A DNA stretch of 32,966 nt from NCBI GenBank assembly GCA_030431075.1, contig JAUIJR010000010.1, forward strand, positions 1 to 32,966, read 5' to 3'. The position numbers were made by a program, and so were the translations under genes. This DNA is from Polyangia bacterium. GTDB taxonomy: Bacteria; Myxococcota_A; Polyangia; Nannocystales; Nannocystaceae. This document shows positions 32,198 through 32,966 of the stretch, piece after piece. Every line of letters begins with the position of its first letter. Within the stretch, counting starts at the first letter, position 1. The notes under the pieces were generated by a model. It did no database searches, was not told where the DNA came from, and was given only the letters and a program-made list of their open reading frames with translations.

Positions 32198-32966
32198 TCA
32201 GCTCGACTCGAAGAAGTCCCAGATCGCGTCGGCGGCCCAGCTCGGCCAGGTGTGGGCGAGCTCCTCGATGCGATCGTCGACGCACCAGGTCAAGGGGGCG
32301 CCCTCGCAGTCGAAGCTCTCGCAGGGACCGGGGGTGCTCGGTCGGCTCGCCTCGCTGCAGCCATTGATCGCGCGCCAGGTGTCGCGGGTCTGTTCGCCGG
32401 CGGAGATCGGGACCACCGGGTCGTGGAGGTCGTGACCGACGAAGGCGGCGACGGGACCGGCACACACCCCGACCGGAGGTCCGCCCCCGATCGAGGCGAA
32501 GGCGCGCACGCGATCAGTGAAGCAGGCGTAGGCGTTGGCCATCGTGCCCCCCGAGGAGAAGCCGAGCACGAAGGTGCGCGCCTCGTCGACGCACTGCGTG
32601 GTGGAGAGCTCGACGCGAATGGCCTCGAGAAAGTCGAGGTCGGGGCTGTCCGGTCCTACGCGCCAGCGGCTGAACTCACCCGGCTCGGCCACCGCGTCCG
32701 GGTACACATAGATGGCGCGAGCGCGCGATGCCGCCTCGATCTCCGCGTACTCGCGGATCTCGGGTCCGTCGCCGCCGGCGCCGTGTAGTGCAAAAATGAG
32801 CGGGTAGGGGTAGTCCTCGCGGTAGCTGCCCGGAAAGCGGACGAGGTAGCTGCGCAGCTCGCCTTCGACCTCGAGCTCGCGCCGAAACGGTCCGTGTCCG
32901 GGGTCTGGAGAGCCACAGCCCTCGCTGAACGCGGCATCCGCGGGGGGCTCTTCGCCGATCACCGTG
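32198..32966 (-). CDS. CE1-type esterase / PHB depolymerase-like hydrolase, 5' end cut
   Basis: The C-terminal ~256 residues of an alpha/beta hydrolase; the frame stays open to the right edge, so the signal peptide is probably outside the window. PYPLIFALHGAGGDG is the oxyanion-hole strand, FVLGFSSGGTMANA contains the nucleophile elbow (G-x-S-x-G), HDLHDPVVPISAGE gives the acid residue and ELAHTWPSWA the catalytic histidine. This set is typical of the LpqC/PHB-depolymerase/feruloyl-esterase (CE1) group, which is normally secreted. Paired cysteines (for example in CSEASRPSTPGPCESFDCEG) fit an extracytoplasmic enzyme. The exact substrate, polyester or feruloylated polysaccharide, cannot be told. 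It converges on the helical-repeat gene with 1 nt between stop codons. Confidence 0.88.
   Translation of the reverse strand, partial: TVIGEEPPADAAFSEGCGSPDPGHGPFRRELEVEGELRSYLVRFPGSYREDYPYPLIFALHGAGGDGPEIREYAEIEAASRARAIYVYPDAVAEPGEFSRWRVGPDSPDLDFLEAIRVELSTTQCVDEARTFVLGFSSGGTMANAYACFTDRVRAFASIGGGPPVGVCAGPVAAFVGHDLHDPVVPISAGEQTRDTWRAINGCSEASRPSTPGPCESFDCEGAPLTWCVDDRIEELAHTWPSWAADAIWDFFESS

Overview
The window is dense, high-GC bacterial DNA. It carries several secreted proteins of a kind common in myxobacteria: lipoproteins whose lipobox is followed by Ser/Glu/Gly stretches and (Gly-Asp)n linkers, an OmpA protein with thrombospondin type-3-like calcium repeats, a lipoprotein with MopE-like metal-binding repeats, and one very good sigma-54 promoter. 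I infer Myxococcota, probably near Nannocystaceae (Plesiocystis/Enhygromyxa/Nannocystis). This is judged from protein style only and no database was searched. There are 27 protein genes, two of them cut by the window edges, and no rRNA, tRNA, CRISPR array or transposase that I can see.
Layout. 1-4163: a truncated tatD on the minus strand, then ompA-like and a Cys-rich lipoprotein gene on the plus strand, each ending in a nearly identical UUCG-loop terminator. 4171-7999: a minus-strand run of holB (DNA polymerase III delta'), a HEAT-repeat protein, a small lipoprotein and a short-chain dehydrogenase. 8154-11721: plus-strand genes for a PspA/IM30-like coiled coil, a polytopic GT-C-like membrane protein and an RNase D-like exonuclease. 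11732-16707: a membrane protein with a Gln/Pro-rich tail (minus), a Tat-exported amidase (plus), a VWA-domain lipoprotein (minus) and a one-domain parvulin (minus), separated by strong terminators. 16944-19362: a sigma-54 promoter driving a small TPR-like protein, then a large MopE/PPC lipoprotein. 19393-21913: a bidirectional terminator, an aldehyde dehydrogenase with its own sigma-70-like promoter, and a methyltransferase. 21914-23061: a 1.15-kb stretch, lower in GC, rich in GTCGAC/CGATCG palindromes and short tandem repeats, with no convincing gene. 23062-28143: a lytic-transglycosylase-like gene, then three genes joined by ATGA overlaps (membrane-anchored parvulin, HupE/UreJ-type membrane protein, DUF3604/PHP-like lipoprotein). 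28204-32966: a small unknown protein, an Smr-domain protein, a thioredoxin-like lipoprotein, a ketopantoate-reductase-like protein coupled to a helical-repeat protein, and a CE1-type esterase cut by the right edge.
The most interesting unit is the overlapping parvulin-HupE-DUF3604 trio at 24336-28143. It looks like a dedicated export, folding and metal-supply module for one secreted metalloenzyme, and I know of no described function for it. The palindrome-rich gene desert just upstream of that region, the sigma-54 promoter at 16944-16959 and the duplicated 48-bp terminator module are the next most notable points.
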